NCBI GenBank assembly: GCA_016177805.1
Contig: JACOUN010000109.1
Location: 1-64,000, forward strand
From: Rhodocyclales bacterium
GTDB taxonomy: Bacteria; Pseudomonadota; Gammaproteobacteria; Burkholderiales; Rhodocyclaceae
DNA: 64,000 nucleotides
Reading direction: 5' to 3'
In this document: piece after piece, positions 1 to 8,831 of the stretch
Layout of the letters: each line of letters begins with the position of its first letter
How positions within the stretch are numbered: position 1 is the stretch's first letter
Made by a program: the position numbers and the translations under genes
The notes under the pieces: generated by a model
Database searches by the model: none
What the model saw: the letters and a program-made list of their open reading frames with translations, nothing else
Told to the model about the DNA's origin: nothing

Positions 1-115
1 CCACGCGCGCCACCTGCTCGCTCGTTTGGGCGCGCGTGGTCGCCTGATGTCAAAATATCGGGAGAGGGTTTTACAACACCCTCTGAAGCCCCTCCTACGG
101 ACCGTCTGAGCGTTC

Positions 116-817
116 ATGAACATGTCAGCAAATAGCGCTGCTGCGACCATGGCATCGCTCGCATGGCACGCCCAGATCCCGGCCCGCGTCGGGCGCCACA
201 TGCTGCTCAAGGCGGTCGGCACCACGGTGTTCATCACGCTGTTCTTCGTCGCCTACTTCTGGGTGCTGAAGAATCCGCTGTTCGCCGTCACCACCATGCC
301 GCTGACCTGGGCCGATCGCGCGGTCGAGTTCTGGCCGCCGGCGCTGCCGGCCTACCTGTCGCTATGGTTCTATGTGTCGATTCCGCCGTCGCTGCTGCAC
401 GACCGGCGCACCCTCAACTACTACGGCATCGCGGTCGGGGTGCTGTGCCTGGTGGGACTCGCATGCTTCATCCTGTGGCCGACCACCATCCCGCCGCTGC
501 TGACCGGTGCCGATACATCCGCGATCGCGCTGCTGCAAGGCATGGACGCCGCCGGCAACGCCTGCCCGTCGCTGCACGTGGCAACCGCGCTGTATTCCTG
601 CCTGTGGCTGCAACGCATCCTGGCCGAAATGCGCGCACCCGCCTGGGCGCATGCGAGCAACTGGATATGGAGCCTGGCGATCACCTGGTCGACGCTGGCG
701 GTCAAACAGCACGTATTCGTCGACCTGCTGGGGGGGGTGGTGCTGGGAGTAGGCGGCGCTTGGTTGGCGCTCGCGTGCTACGACCAGCGCCTGGTCCGGC
801 GCGGCGCGGCGATCTGA
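116..817 (+). CDS. PAP2-family membrane phosphatase
   Basis: A 233-residue polytopic membrane protein of the PAP2 (type 2 phosphatidic acid phosphatase) superfamily. Visible are the PSLHVA block (H154) and a later KQHVFVD block (H199, D203), which match the second and third PAP2 motifs with their catalytic histidines. The classical first motif (KX6RP) is not evident, as in the inositol-phosphorylceramide-synthase-like branch. Several hydrophobic segments lie around residues 27-50, 75-90, 100-120 and 205-222. The ATG at 116 has a weak ribosome site and a second ATG lies at 122. It converges on the glycosyltransferase gene with one base between stops. It probably dephosphorylates a lipid or prenyl phosphate; the substrate is unknown. 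Confidence 0.8.
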   Translation: MNMSANSAAATMASLAWHAQIPARVGRHMLLKAVGTTVFITLFFVAYFWVLKNPLFAVTTMPLTWADRAVEFWPPALPAYLSLWFYVSIPPSLLHDRRTLNYYGIAVGVLCLVGLACFILWPTTIPPLLTGADTSAIALLQGMDAAGNACPSLHVATALYSCLWLQRILAEMRAPAWAHASNWIWSLAITWSTLAVKQHVFVDLLGGVVLGVGGAWLALACYDQRLVRRGAAI

Positions 818-818
818 C

Positions 819-1574
819 TCAGGCGCGCAGCCGCCGCCACAACAGCCACGGCAGGCGCACGATGAAGCCCAGGCACAGACGGGTGTGCATCCAGGTCAGC
901 AGCACGTTGTCGCGCCAGTAGTTGAAGTGCGACACCCCGCCCTCTTCGGCGCTCAGATAGCGCACGGGCGCGGGCAAGTTGACCGGCCGCACCCCCGCCC
1001 AGGCCAGACGCACCACCGCCTCCGGATCGAAATCGAAGCGCCGCATCCAGCGCTGACCCTGCATCACGCGGCATAGTGGCGCCACCGGATAAACGCGGAA
1101 GCCGTACAGCGAGTCGCCAATACCGGCCCACAGCGTCTCCAGATTAGCCCACGCGTTCGACACCTTGCGCCCGCGCACCCGCAGCAGCGGCGCGCTGGCG
1201 TCGAACACCGGCTTGCCCAGGATCATGCAGTCCAGCCGCGCCTGCGATTCGGCCATGAAGCGCGGAATCAGGTCGGCCGGGTGCTGGCCGTCGGAATCCA
1301 TGCTCAGCGCGTGGGTGTAGCCCGCGCGCGCGGCGATCTCCAGCGCGTGCAGCACCGCCGCGCCCTTGCCCGCATTGCACGCCAGCCTGAGCACGCGCAA
1401 GCCGGGGTCGTCGGCCGCCATCGCTTCCAGCCCTTCGGCGGTGCCGTCGGTACTGCCGTCCACCACCACCCACACCGGCGTCCACAGCGCGCGCGCCGCG
1501 CGCACCGTCTCGTAGACCTTGGCGCCGGGGTTGTAACTGGGAATCAGGACAAGATGGGTGCTGGAAGCGTTCAT
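819..1574 (-). CDS. Family 2 glycosyltransferase
   Basis: A 251-residue GT-A fold glycosyltransferase. The nucleotide-sugar region VVVDGSTDGT is at residues 36-45 and the metal-binding DSD at 93-95 (SMDSDGQHP). It is the last gene of an operon with the halogenase, chorismatase and acyltransferase, and its ATG overlaps the acyltransferase stop by 4 bp. In aryl polyene/xanthomonadin loci a GT2 enzyme of this kind is commonly found and is thought to help build the membrane-anchored head group, so that is the likeliest role here. The sugar donor and acceptor cannot be told from sequence. Confidence 0.85.
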   Translation of the reverse strand: MNASSTHLVLIPSYNPGAKVYETVRAARALWTPVWVVVDGSTDGTAEGLEAMAADDPGLRVLRLACNAGKGAAVLHALEIAARAGYTHALSMDSDGQHPADLIPRFMAESQARLDCMILGKPVFDASAPLLRVRGRKVSNAWANLETLWAGIGDSLYGFRVYPVAPLCRVMQGQRWMRRFDFDPEAVVRLAWAGVRPVNLPAPVRYLSAEEGGVSHFNYWRDNVLLTWMHTRLCLGFIVRLPWLLWRRLRA

Positions 1575-2377
1575 GTTTCAGACACCGGCGGCGGTGCGTC
1601 CATGTTCAACGCGGCGGCGTAGTACTGCTCCAGTTCGGCGGTAAAGGCGCGTACGTCGGCGGGCGCGGCGAAGCGCGCGCCGAGGCGCACTCGATAGTTG
1701 ATCGGCATGTCCGGGCGACGGAACAGCGGCCATCCCTTGGACAGATAGGCGGAATCCGACTCGACCAGCAGCGCCTGTACCGGCACCCCGGCACGATGCG
1801 CGATGACCGCCGCGCTGGACTTGAACGCCCGCAACTGCCCACCCGCGCTGCGCGTGCCTTCCGGGAAGATCAACAGGTGGCTGCCGTGGCGCACGTCGTC
1901 GACCGCCCTGCGTATCATGCCGACCGGCGGATCGTTGCGGATATAGCGCGCCAGGCGCGCGCCCGCGCCGAGGAACACGTTGTTGAGCAGGCTCGCCTTC
2001 ATGATGCAGGCCACGTTGGGCAGGCGCGAGATGATCATCGGCGCGTCGAGCAGACAGGGGTGGTTGGCCACCAGGATCAGCGGTCCGCTGTCGCGCAGCG
2101 CATCGAGCGCCGAAACGTCGAAACGGCAGGCGCCGAGCAGCGTCAGCCAGCGCAGGTACAGATCGAAAGCGGCCGAAATCACCCACCGCCCCACGCGCCG
2201 CCCCGGCGTTGCCGGCATGACGGCGTTGAGCACCACCGCGAACGGCAGCCACAGCAGACACATCAGCCCGAGGAACCCCAGCCCCAGATACAGACACAGG
2301 TATTCGTAAGCTCTGGGCAGGCGTGTTCTGGCAGGATCAGCGAGGGACATGGGGCGTGACATCGACGGTTCAGGCAT
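1571..2377 (-). CDS. PlsC-like lysophospholipid acyltransferase
   Basis: A 268-residue member of the LPLAT/PlsC family. The NHPCLLD block carries the catalytic HX4D pair (H106, D111), and FPEGTRS at 171-177 is the phosphate-binding motif. An N-terminal hydrophobic stretch at about residues 28-55 anchors it in the inner membrane. The chosen ATG overlaps the chorismatase end by 8 bp; in-frame ATGs 15 and 27 bp further in are alternatives. Pigment loci of the xanthomonadin/aryl polyene type carry such acyltransferases, thought to transfer the polyenoyl chain to a lipid. That role is inferred from neighbours. Confidence 0.85.
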   Translation of the reverse strand: MPEPSMSRPMSLADPARTRLPRAYEYLCLYLGLGFLGLMCLLWLPFAVVLNAVMPATPGRRVGRWVISAAFDLYLRWLTLLGACRFDVSALDALRDSGPLILVANHPCLLDAPMIISRLPNVACIMKASLLNNVFLGAGARLARYIRNDPPVGMIRRAVDDVRHGSHLLIFPEGTRSAGGQLRAFKSSAAVIAHRAGVPVQALLVESDSAYLSKGWPLFRRPDMPINYRVRLGARFAAPADVRAFTAELEQYYAAALNMDAPPPVSET

Positions 2378-3413
2378 CGGCGTTGATACTACCCATGCCG
2401 GCGCCGGCCGTCATCACCACGTCCAGCCCACCCACCGCCTCGATCTCGACCAGCAGGTCGGCGCGGCAGATGTCCGCCTGCACGAAGATCATCGGACAGC
2501 GTCTCCCCAGATGCTCCAGCAGGATGGCCTTGACCGCGTCGAGATCGTCGCCGTGGCGCAGATAAACGGTGTACGCCAGCCCGCCGAGGGCAAAACGTTG
2601 CTCACCCAGGTGTGCGTTCGCACGCTCGACCAGCGCCGCGAGGTTGGCCACGGTTTCGTGCGTTTGCGCCCGCACGTCGCCAACGTGCAGCGAGCGGTGC
2701 CCGACGATGGAAGCGGTTCCGGAAATGAACAGCGCGTCACGTTCGTCGATGCGGGTCAGCCCGGCACGCGAAAAGGTCGGGCTGCGCGCGCCGTACTCGG
2801 ACGGGTAGTGATAGGCGCTGACCTGGCGCGGATTCTCCAGCGGGGTAAACGCCGCGCGCGAGGCCAGGAACGCGATCGACAATGGCCCACCCGCCACCCC
2901 CAGCGCGCACGCCGCCGGTACATGCCCGGCCAGCGGGCGCGCGTACTCGGCAAAGGCGTTCTGGCGCCCGGCGTTGAACTGGCGGTAACGCTCCAGACCG
3001 TAAGTCTCGGTATTGATGTCGGGCAGATAGTTCCAGGTCCGCAGCAGGGTCGGGTAGGCAAGTGAGTCCAGCGCGTCGAACAAAGTCCGGTAAGCCGTTT
3101 CGGTCGCGGCCTGCAGCGGGGTGCGCTGCGCGTCAAACGGGTCGAAACCGTCTTCACCCACCTGCACCACACCGAACAGCAGCGTGTCGGTGCAGGCATG
3201 GCGCAAGGCTCCGCGTTGCCCGCGCCGTATGGCGCCCGCCGCGTGCAAGTGCATGGCCGACAGGCCGCCATCAACCAACACCCGCGCCGTCACGCTCAGC
3301 CGCGCACCCTCGGGCGCCACCGCGTTTTCGCCTTCCGCATAGACGATGCTGCCCAGCATCCGGCGGTCCACGGTGGTCGCCGACGTTTCGTTCAATACAC
3401 GCACACTACCCAC
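2370..3413 (-). CDS. XanB2/Hyg5-type chorismatase
   Basis: A 347-residue protein resembling the chorismatase family (FkbO/Hyg5/XanB2), a two-lobed RidA/YjgF-like fold. The C-terminal half (about residues 190-345) has the typical stretches FISGTASIVGHRS and MIFVQADICRADLLVEIE. XanB2-type enzymes split chorismate into 3- and/or 4-hydroxybenzoate plus pyruvate, supplying the aryl starter of xanthomonadin. The start is a GTG 3 bp after the halogenase stop, so the genes are probably translationally coupled. Which regioisomer it makes cannot be read from sequence. The family call is by recognition of the conserved C-terminal blocks. Confidence 0.75.
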   Translation of the reverse strand: MGSVRVLNETSATTVDRRMLGSIVYAEGENAVAPEGARLSVTARVLVDGGLSAMHLHAAGAIRRGQRGALRHACTDTLLFGVVQVGEDGFDPFDAQRTPLQAATETAYRTLFDALDSLAYPTLLRTWNYLPDINTETYGLERYRQFNAGRQNAFAEYARPLAGHVPAACALGVAGGPLSIAFLASRAAFTPLENPRQVSAYHYPSEYGARSPTFSRAGLTRIDERDALFISGTASIVGHRSLHVGDVRAQTHETVANLAALVERANAHLGEQRFALGGLAYTVYLRHGDDLDAVKAILLEHLGRRCPMIFVQADICRADLLVEIEAVGGLDVVMTAGAGMGSINADA

Positions 3414-3416
3414 CCG

Positions 3417-4751
3417 TCAGACCTGTTCATCACTTTGCAATCCACCTGCATCCACCGGTTGGATATTGACGCGCCGCCGCCGCCACGCGGCGAACGAGCG
3501 CCGGAAGTTCAGCACGCTGCTGGCGTAGTAGAGCACCTTGAACGCCAGCAACGAGCGCCAGATCGGCGTCTTGCCGAAGATGTCGCCCGCCAGCAGCGAC
3601 AGCAGGGCTTCCTTCATGCGCAAGATGTTGCGCGGGCCCATGAACAACTCGCGCATGGTCGGCGAGGTGATGCGATAGATGAACCAGGAGAATTCCGTCG
3701 GCCCACGCCGCACCGCCTTGTCGAAGCGCGCCAGCGCGGCCATGCGCCGCTCGGGCTCGCGCAGGCAGGTGTCGATCGCCTCGGCGCCGAAGACGGCACT
3801 CTGCATCGCCAGCATCACCCCGGATGAGAACACCGGATCTATGAACGCAAAGGCATCACCGAGCAGCACGTAGTTGTCGCCGTGGGTGTGATCGGTCATG
3901 TAGGAGAAATTCCCGGTTGCCTCGACCGGCGTCACGATGCGGGCATCCTTGAGCCGCTCCGCCAGCGCCGGGCACTGCGCGATGGTTTTGTCGAAGAACT
4001 CGGGCAGCGGCTCCCGGCGCGTTTTCATGTAGTACGGCCACACCGTCGCGCCTATGCTGGTCACCCCGTCCTGCAACGGGATAAGCCAGAACCAGCCGTG
4101 CTCGAACCAGAAGATGCAGATATTGCCTTCGGCCCGCCCCGCGTTGCGCGTGACGCCTTCGAAGTGCGCATACATCGCCGCGCTGTTGTGCCTGGGGTTT
4201 CGGTGCTTGGCCTTGAGGCGATTGGCCATGAAGGTGTCGCGCCCCGAGGCATCGACGACGAAGCGGGTCTGCCACTGCTCGCTGCGGCCATCCTCATGCT
4301 CGGCCTTGACGATGGCGCCCGCGCCCCGCGCCAGGAACTCGACATCGCGCACCCGGCATCCCTCGATCACCTGGACGCCACGCTTGGCGGCATTGCGGAT
4401 CAGGATGTGGTCGAAATCGGCGCGCTTGACCTGGTAGGCATGCGGCATGGACTTGTCCCACGCGTCGCCAAACTGGAACACCTGGCGGTGCGCATGCCAC
4501 GGCGACACGAACTCGGCACCCCATTTTTCCATGCCGATGCGGCGCATCTCGTCGGCCACGCCAAGGCGTTCAAACATGGGCAGATTCGCCGGCAACAACG
4601 ACTCGCCGATGTGAAAGCGCGGATGATGCGCCTTTTCCAGCAGCACCACCCGGTACCCCTTCCCGGCCAGCAGCGTGGCCGCGGTCGAACCGGCCGGGCC
4701 ACCGCCTATGACCAGTACATCACACGCGCACGACGCGGTTGGTTCGCTCAC
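3417..4751 (-). CDS. FADH2-dependent halogenase
   Basis: A 444-residue flavoprotein. GGGPAG at residues 16-21 binds the FAD dinucleotide. K76 in the EKWGAEF block sits where the catalytic lysine of flavin halogenases is found (K79 in PrnA). WFWLIP at 220-225 is the WxWxIP signature that separates halogenases from monooxygenases. The GTG at 4751 is preferred because AGGAG lies about 10 bp upstream; upstream in-frame extension lacks conservation. It is the first gene of the coupled operon with the chorismatase, so the likely substrate is the aryl head group of a pigment. A flavin reductase partner is not in the window. Confidence 0.85.
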   Translation of the reverse strand: MSEPTASCACDVLVIGGGPAGSTAATLLAGKGYRVVLLEKAHHPRFHIGESLLPANLPMFERLGVADEMRRIGMEKWGAEFVSPWHAHRQVFQFGDAWDKSMPHAYQVKRADFDHILIRNAAKRGVQVIEGCRVRDVEFLARGAGAIVKAEHEDGRSEQWQTRFVVDASGRDTFMANRLKAKHRNPRHNSAAMYAHFEGVTRNAGRAEGNICIFWFEHGWFWLIPLQDGVTSIGATVWPYYMKTRREPLPEFFDKTIAQCPALAERLKDARIVTPVEATGNFSYMTDHTHGDNYVLLGDAFAFIDPVFSSGVMLAMQSAVFGAEAIDTCLREPERRMAALARFDKAVRRGPTEFSWFIYRITSPTMRELFMGPRNILRMKEALLSLLAGDIFGKTPIWRSLLAFKVLYYASSVLNFRRSFAAWRRRRVNIQPVDAGGLQSDEQV

Positions 4752-5092
4752 TTGTTCGCCACTCCTGACTCGGATCGCCTGCCACCGGCATACGGCCGGG
4801 CACCACCATGGGCACCGGCGCGAAAGGGCGGCAGTATAGCGCAAAAGCATGAGCGGGCGACCGCCCGCGACACCTTGCGGCACAACGAAACCCTGAAGAA
4901 TCAAGGTGGTTGGTCATACACCCATCAGCGTGCGCGGCGTAGCTGGCACCATAAGTACACAGCCGGCCGGGGCATTCGCGGAGATGGTCCTGGAACCAGG
5001 AAAGGCAGCCGTTACGGCGCCGGTGGCGACGAGCGTCTCAGGCTGGAATCAGAAGGTTCGTACCGCCTTCACGAAAACGAGATTCCCGCCCG

Positions 5093-5377
5093 CTACTTCG
5101 GAAACTTCCGCGCCGTGTGCACGACATTGAGCACGACGATCCCGTCGGCGGCGACCTTGACGAAGACGACATACGGCAGACGCCGCACGACTAGCTCGCG
5201 GGTTCCCGGAACGCGGTCGCTCGCCCGGATCCGCTCCTGCAACGTCCGGAGGGCTTCGACTTCCGAGACGATCCTGTCCTGGACCGCACCCGCCGTCATC
5301 GGACCCGCTTCGAGGTAGTAATACGCGAGGATTTCCTCGAGGTCGAAGAGCGCCTCTTCGGTCCAATCGATCCCCAT
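5093..5377 (-). CDS. RelE/ParE-family toxin
   Basis: A 94-residue protein with the compact RelE/ParE layout: an N-terminal helical part (WTEEALFDLEEILAYY), then a basic region and C-terminal beta strands (ELVVRRLPYVVFVKV, VVLNVVHTARKFP). Members either cleave mRNA in the ribosome or poison gyrase; sequence alone does not decide which. It begins 2 bp after the Phd-type antitoxin stop, so the pair is one operon with the antitoxin first. Confidence 0.8.
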   Translation of the reverse strand: MGIDWTEEALFDLEEILAYYYLEAGPMTAGAVQDRIVSEVEALRTLQERIRASDRVPGTRELVVRRLPYVVFVKVAADGIVVLNVVHTARKFPK

Positions 5378-5379
5378 CC

Positions 5380-5694
5380 TTACGCGGTCTTACCGGGCAC
5401 GCGCGCCCGCAGGCGCTCTTTCAGCTGGGTCATCGCCTCGTCGTGGCCGCGCAGGCGGGTAGCGCCCGAGTCGACGCGCGCGAGGGTCGCCGAAACCTTG
5501 TCGAAGAGCCAGCCGTCGTACCCCGGCTCCTTGTCGAGCAAAAATTCCGGGAGCAGCGTGTCCGCGGCGTCCTCAATGGAGATCATGATCCCGACGGGAC
5601 GGTCGTTCTTCGTGACGACGACGGGTTCCCTACGGGCGGAGTCGAGAAATTCGCCGAACCGGTTCTTGGCGTTGCGCGCCGACATGATTTTCAT
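5380..5694 (-). CDS. Phd/YefM-family antitoxin
   Basis: A 104-residue antitoxin. The N-terminal Phd/YefM fold is seen in MKIMSARNAKNRFGEF followed by the strand-turn region VVVTKNDRPVGIMIS. The acidic middle and basic tail would wrap the toxin. The ATG at 5694 is chosen because GAGG precedes it at a proper distance; in-frame starts further upstream add residues unlike the family. It binds the RelE/ParE toxin encoded immediately downstream and probably represses its own promoter. The C-terminal part is longer than usual for Phd. Confidence 0.8.
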   Translation of the reverse strand: MKIMSARNAKNRFGEFLDSARREPVVVTKNDRPVGIMISIEDAADTLLPEFLLDKEPGYDGWLFDKVSATLARVDSGATRLRGHDEAMTQLKERLRARVPGKTA

Positions 5695-5935
5695 GGCCAT
5701 CGCCCTCAGGCTGTTTGAATGTGTCCACTGTAGCCACTTTGGCCACCTCTGCAACTCAGGGTATGGTTTGAAGTCGGAGATTTCCGTCCCTGCACCTACG
5801 ACTTCAGGATCGCTATGATCCTGCACGATGGTGCCTTATTCCCGTTTCGACGCTGGAGCGCGATATTGAGCACTTTACGACATGACCATTTGCGCCGAGA
5901 ATCTTGCTTGAGATGACCAGAAACGGAGCCGCAGG

Positions 5936-6163
5936 ATGAAAACCACCACCGTCGCCGATGCCAAGTCGCATCTCTCCGCCCTGTTGACTGAAATCCAAAC
6001 TGGCGAGGAGGTGGTCATCACCCGGCGCGGAAAGCCGGTTGCCCGGCTCGTGCAGGAACCTCCCGCTCATGGCTTTGATTGGTCCGACCTGCGCGACTGG
6101 GTTTCTGCCGGCCCGGCCCCCGGACTGACGGTCGCCGACATGCGCGAGCAAGATCTCCTGTGA
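5936..6163 (+). CDS. VapB-type antitoxin (Phd/YefM fold)
   Basis: A 75-residue antitoxin with the Phd/YefM N-terminus (KTTTVADAKSHLSALL, then VVITRRGKPVARLV) and a short acidic tail for toxin binding. A good ribosome site (GGAG, about 7 bp before the ATG) precedes it. It overlaps the PIN-domain toxin gene by 4 bp (GTGA), the usual arrangement. It likely neutralises the toxin and autoregulates the operon. Confidence 0.85.
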   Translation: MKTTTVADAKSHLSALLTEIQTGEEVVITRRGKPVARLVQEPPAHGFDWSDLRDWVSAGPAPGLTVADMREQDLL

Positions 6164-6585
6164 TCTATCTCGACACGTCAGTGCTCGGGGCGGTGTTCTT
6201 TCGCGAGGCCAGAGCCGCCGATCTCGTGTCACGGCTTGAAAGCATGCGCAAGGAACGGCTGATGATTTCGGCGTGGACCCTCACCGAAATGGCCAGCGTG
6301 GGCGGGATCAAGCAACGGACAGGAGCCATCGACGGTGCCATGCGCCAAGCGGCGCTCGCCAATTTCCAACGGTTTGCGTCGACCCATCTGGGCACCATCG
6401 AAATCGAACCCGCCGATTTCCGCACCGCTGCGGTGCTCATCGAAACGCCGACCGCGCTGCGCGCCGGCGATGCCTTGCACCTGGCAGTCGCCCGTCGTCT
6501 CCAGGCCAGAATCGCGACGCTGGACCACGGGCTACGCCAAGCAGCCGAGATGCTCGGATTGCCAAGCGTTCCGCTGCAAGACTGA
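6160..6585 (+). CDS. VapC-type PIN-domain toxin
   Basis: A 141-residue PIN-domain ribonuclease. The first acidic residue is in YLDTSVLGAVF near the N-terminus, a conserved E is in WTLTEMASV, and the C-terminal acidic cluster is in LRAGDALHLAVA and TLDHGL, forming the metal-dependent active site. The GTG at 6160 overlaps the antitoxin stop (GTGA); upstream in-frame sequence is only the antitoxin read out of frame. VapC toxins cleave tRNA or rRNA. Confidence 0.85.
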   Translation: MIYLDTSVLGAVFFREARAADLVSRLESMRKERLMISAWTLTEMASVGGIKQRTGAIDGAMRQAALANFQRFASTHLGTIEIEPADFRTAAVLIETPTALRAGDALHLAVARRLQARIATLDHGLRQAAEMLGLPSVPLQD

Positions 6586-6673
6586 CTGGGGCGCGACTAT
6601 CATCCTGGACGGCAGTGCCGGTGGCGATCAAGGCCGCCGAACGCGATACGGTCAACCTGCGCCGTCGCGGCAA

Positions 6674-6697
6674 CAAAAAACCCGCCGAAGCGGGTTC
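6674..6697 (-). terminator. Rho-independent terminator of tRNA-Cys
   Basis: On the minus strand a stem AACCCGC-TTCG-GCGGGTT is followed at once by a run of T. It lies 17 bp beyond the CCA end of tRNA-Cys. Confidence 0.8.
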
Positions 6698-6713
6698 AAG
6701 TCATTGATTTCTT

Positions 6714-6787
6714 TGGAGGCGCGACTCGGAATCGAACCGGGGTACACGGCTTTGCAGGCCGCTGCATAACCACTCTGCCATCGCGCC
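6714..6787 (-). tRNA. tRNA-Cys (GCA)
   Basis: A 74-nt cloverleaf on the minus strand. The acceptor stem pairs GGCGCGA with TCGCGCC, followed by T and encoded CCA. The anticodon loop is CCTGCAAA (anticodon GCA) and the T arm contains GGTTCGATTCC. The terminator at 6674-6697 follows. Confidence 0.95.
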
Positions 6788-7054
6788 AGTCCTGTTTGCC
6801 GGACCAGTATTCCGGCTTTCATTCCGCCGGACTCACTGAACTGCATTAGAGCGTCCAGGGTAGACTGGAGCAGGGAAAAAACCTCAATTCCCCACTCTAA
6901 CCCATTGATAACGCTAGAATTTTCTCAAACACCGGCGCAAGCAACGGACTGAATTATGTACTAATGATCCGAGGCTGGCAACACCTCGGCGAAAGTTTTC
7001 CTCCGGGGCGTTTGGTATTCGGCGGCCCGCCCCGCGCGATCGAGGCGCCGGACA

Positions 7055-7627
7055 TCAACGAATCAACATGTAAGCCTTGTAGCTCGGTTCAGCCACCTCG
7101 AGCACTTCGCGGACTTCCTCATAGCTTTGAAAATCCCGGCACGTGTCTCCCAGCAACCAGGTGCCAGACTTGCAGGCGTACTTGGCCCACAGCTTTTCGT
7201 AATCACCGCTCGACACATCCCTCATGCGCGGGAACGCAAAGAACAGCTTCTCGCCCACTCTCCTGATGATGCCGTAGGAATATTTTCCGGAGCTGTCCTG
7301 CCCAACGAACCTGAGCTGAACGAGCAACAGGCCCGTTCCCGCGTTCAGATCGGCAAATGCAATCTCGGCCATCTCGACGACCTCGCCGGACGCCCCCTCC
7401 TTCGTGCCAAAGAGCGCGTATCTCTTGTCACGCCGCTTGAGCAAGTACGACTCCGAGGGCTCCGTGTCCCACCGGGTCGGGTCGTCACGATCCTGATTGA
7501 ATAGCAGGCCCCGCGTGTCACCCTGGAATGGCAGCACCAAGTCCGTTTCGGGAATGAGGGGAACCGGCGAGGAAAGGCATCCCGCCAGGAACACACAAAC
7601 TGTCAGCAGCACCAGAAATTTCTTCAT
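7055..7627 (-). CDS. Uncharacterised lipoprotein
   Basis: A 190-residue protein with a lipoprotein signal peptide: MKKF, a hydrophobic core and the lipobox LAGC at residues 14-17. The rest is a soluble mixed alpha/beta sequence with no family recognised; C150 and C157 could form a disulfide. The ATG at 7627 has a G-rich ribosome site just upstream. It is monocistronic and has lower GC than its neighbours. No function can be assigned. Confidence 0.75.
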   Translation of the reverse strand: MKKFLVLLTVCVFLAGCLSSPVPLIPETDLVLPFQGDTRGLLFNQDRDDPTRWDTEPSESYLLKRRDKRYALFGTKEGASGEVVEMAEIAFADLNAGTGLLLVQLRFVGQDSSGKYSYGIIRRVGEKLFFAFPRMRDVSSGDYEKLWAKYACKSGTWLLGDTCRDFQSYEEVREVLEVAEPSYKAYMLIR

Positions 7628-7733
7628 TTGCCCCCCAGAAGTCCCGATTGTCGAAACGACATCTCCGGTCCAAACGTGAAAGTCGCCTTGGCGACTCGCG
7701 GCGCGCCCCTCTCCCGCGTGCGCGGAAATCCGG

Positions 7734-8567
7734 TCATTGCTGGGTACGGCGGCGTTCAGCGCCGGAGACGCGGAGCGCCGCGAGGGCGCGCTCGGCCAGC
7801 GTGGCGTCGCTGTACGTAATCAGGTAGCCATATACGCGCGCGCCCGTCTTGCGGATGTCCACCATCGCCACGGTGCCGCACTGTTTCCACGCGGCAAGAT
7901 GCGCGCGTGTTTGCGGCTGATCAACGCCGGCAAGCTTGGCAACACGTCTCGCATAATCGGGGATGAGAAAGCCGCACTCGGCGCGGTTGCCTGACATGGC
8001 CGTATGCAGCTTTTGCCCGGCGCGCTGCTGGCCCTGACTCAAGAACTCCGCCTCGCTCATCACGCCCGCGCGCGAGCCCGCGCTCAGCACCTTGGTATGA
8101 ACAAAGTAGACCATCAGGTTTGCCGGATCGGCAATGTCGCCCTGGGGGTTGACCGGATAGACGAATAGCGTGGTCATTCCCGCGCGGCCGTTCTGGATGG
8201 GCGTGTCCGGGTTGAATGCATCCGGGTGGCCGCGATAATTCGCGCCGGGATGAGCGTAGTAGACAAACAGCTCCCGATCTCCCGTTTCCAGCGTCGCGCC
8301 CCATGTTTCCAGTTCCGCCCGCGCCTCGCCCAGCGTCATGCCAGGGCGCACGCCCAGCACCTCAAGCCCGGTCAGGAAATCGTTCGACATCCGCGGGTAA
8401 ATTGCAGGCGCGGGTGCCGCCGCCTGATTGTTGTTGTCCCGCCCCTGCTGGCGGAGCCATTCCGCCTTGGACGGTCGGGATGTGGCCGATTGCCCAGCGC
8501 CCGCGGCCGGCGTCGCGATCAGGGCGCAGCCCAGCAATACGGCCAGAATTCGGGATTTGACGTTCAT
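7734..8567 (-). CDS. Exported protein of unknown function
   Basis: A 277-residue protein with a Sec signal peptide (MNVKSRILAVLLGCALIATP, cleavage near AGAG). The mature part includes a stretch on calculating or comparing (VRPGMTLGEARAELETWG) and two cysteines (ECGFLIP, KQCGTVAM) that may pair. The ATG at 8567 is preferred because AGGA precedes it and the signal peptide begins there. No family was recognised. Confidence 0.7.
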   Translation of the reverse strand: MNVKSRILAVLLGCALIATPAAGAGQSATSRPSKAEWLRQQGRDNNNQAAAPAPAIYPRMSNDFLTGLEVLGVRPGMTLGEARAELETWGATLETGDRELFVYYAHPGANYRGHPDAFNPDTPIQNGRAGMTTLFVYPVNPQGDIADPANLMVYFVHTKVLSAGSRAGVMSEAEFLSQGQQRAGQKLHTAMSGNRAECGFLIPDYARRVAKLAGVDQPQTRAHLAAWKQCGTVAMVDIRKTGARVYGYLITYSDATLAERALAALRVSGAERRRTQQ

Positions 8568-8831
8568 TCCTTGTCCTCGCTTGTTGTCGATGCCGGCTCC
8601 ACGCCCGATCCGCCCCCGCGCGCATGACAATTCGATGGAGTCGGCGAAATATAGCCTGCGATGCAAGGCATGCGCAAGCGCAAGCACCACATGATGGTGC
8701 GCGCGGCGGTGGCGGAAACGGCACGGTTGCCGTGTTCCTGTCAGGAGTCCGGCGTTCGGCGCCGAAATATTTATTGCCTAACGTGACGTTTGTGACTAAC
8801 ATGACACAATGCACGATAGGAACGCAACGCC

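Noticed and set aside
4752-4904. A longer halogenase starting at TTG 4904
   Set aside because: The extra 51 residues precede the FAD motif by too much and lack family similarity; GTG 4751 has a proper ribosome site.
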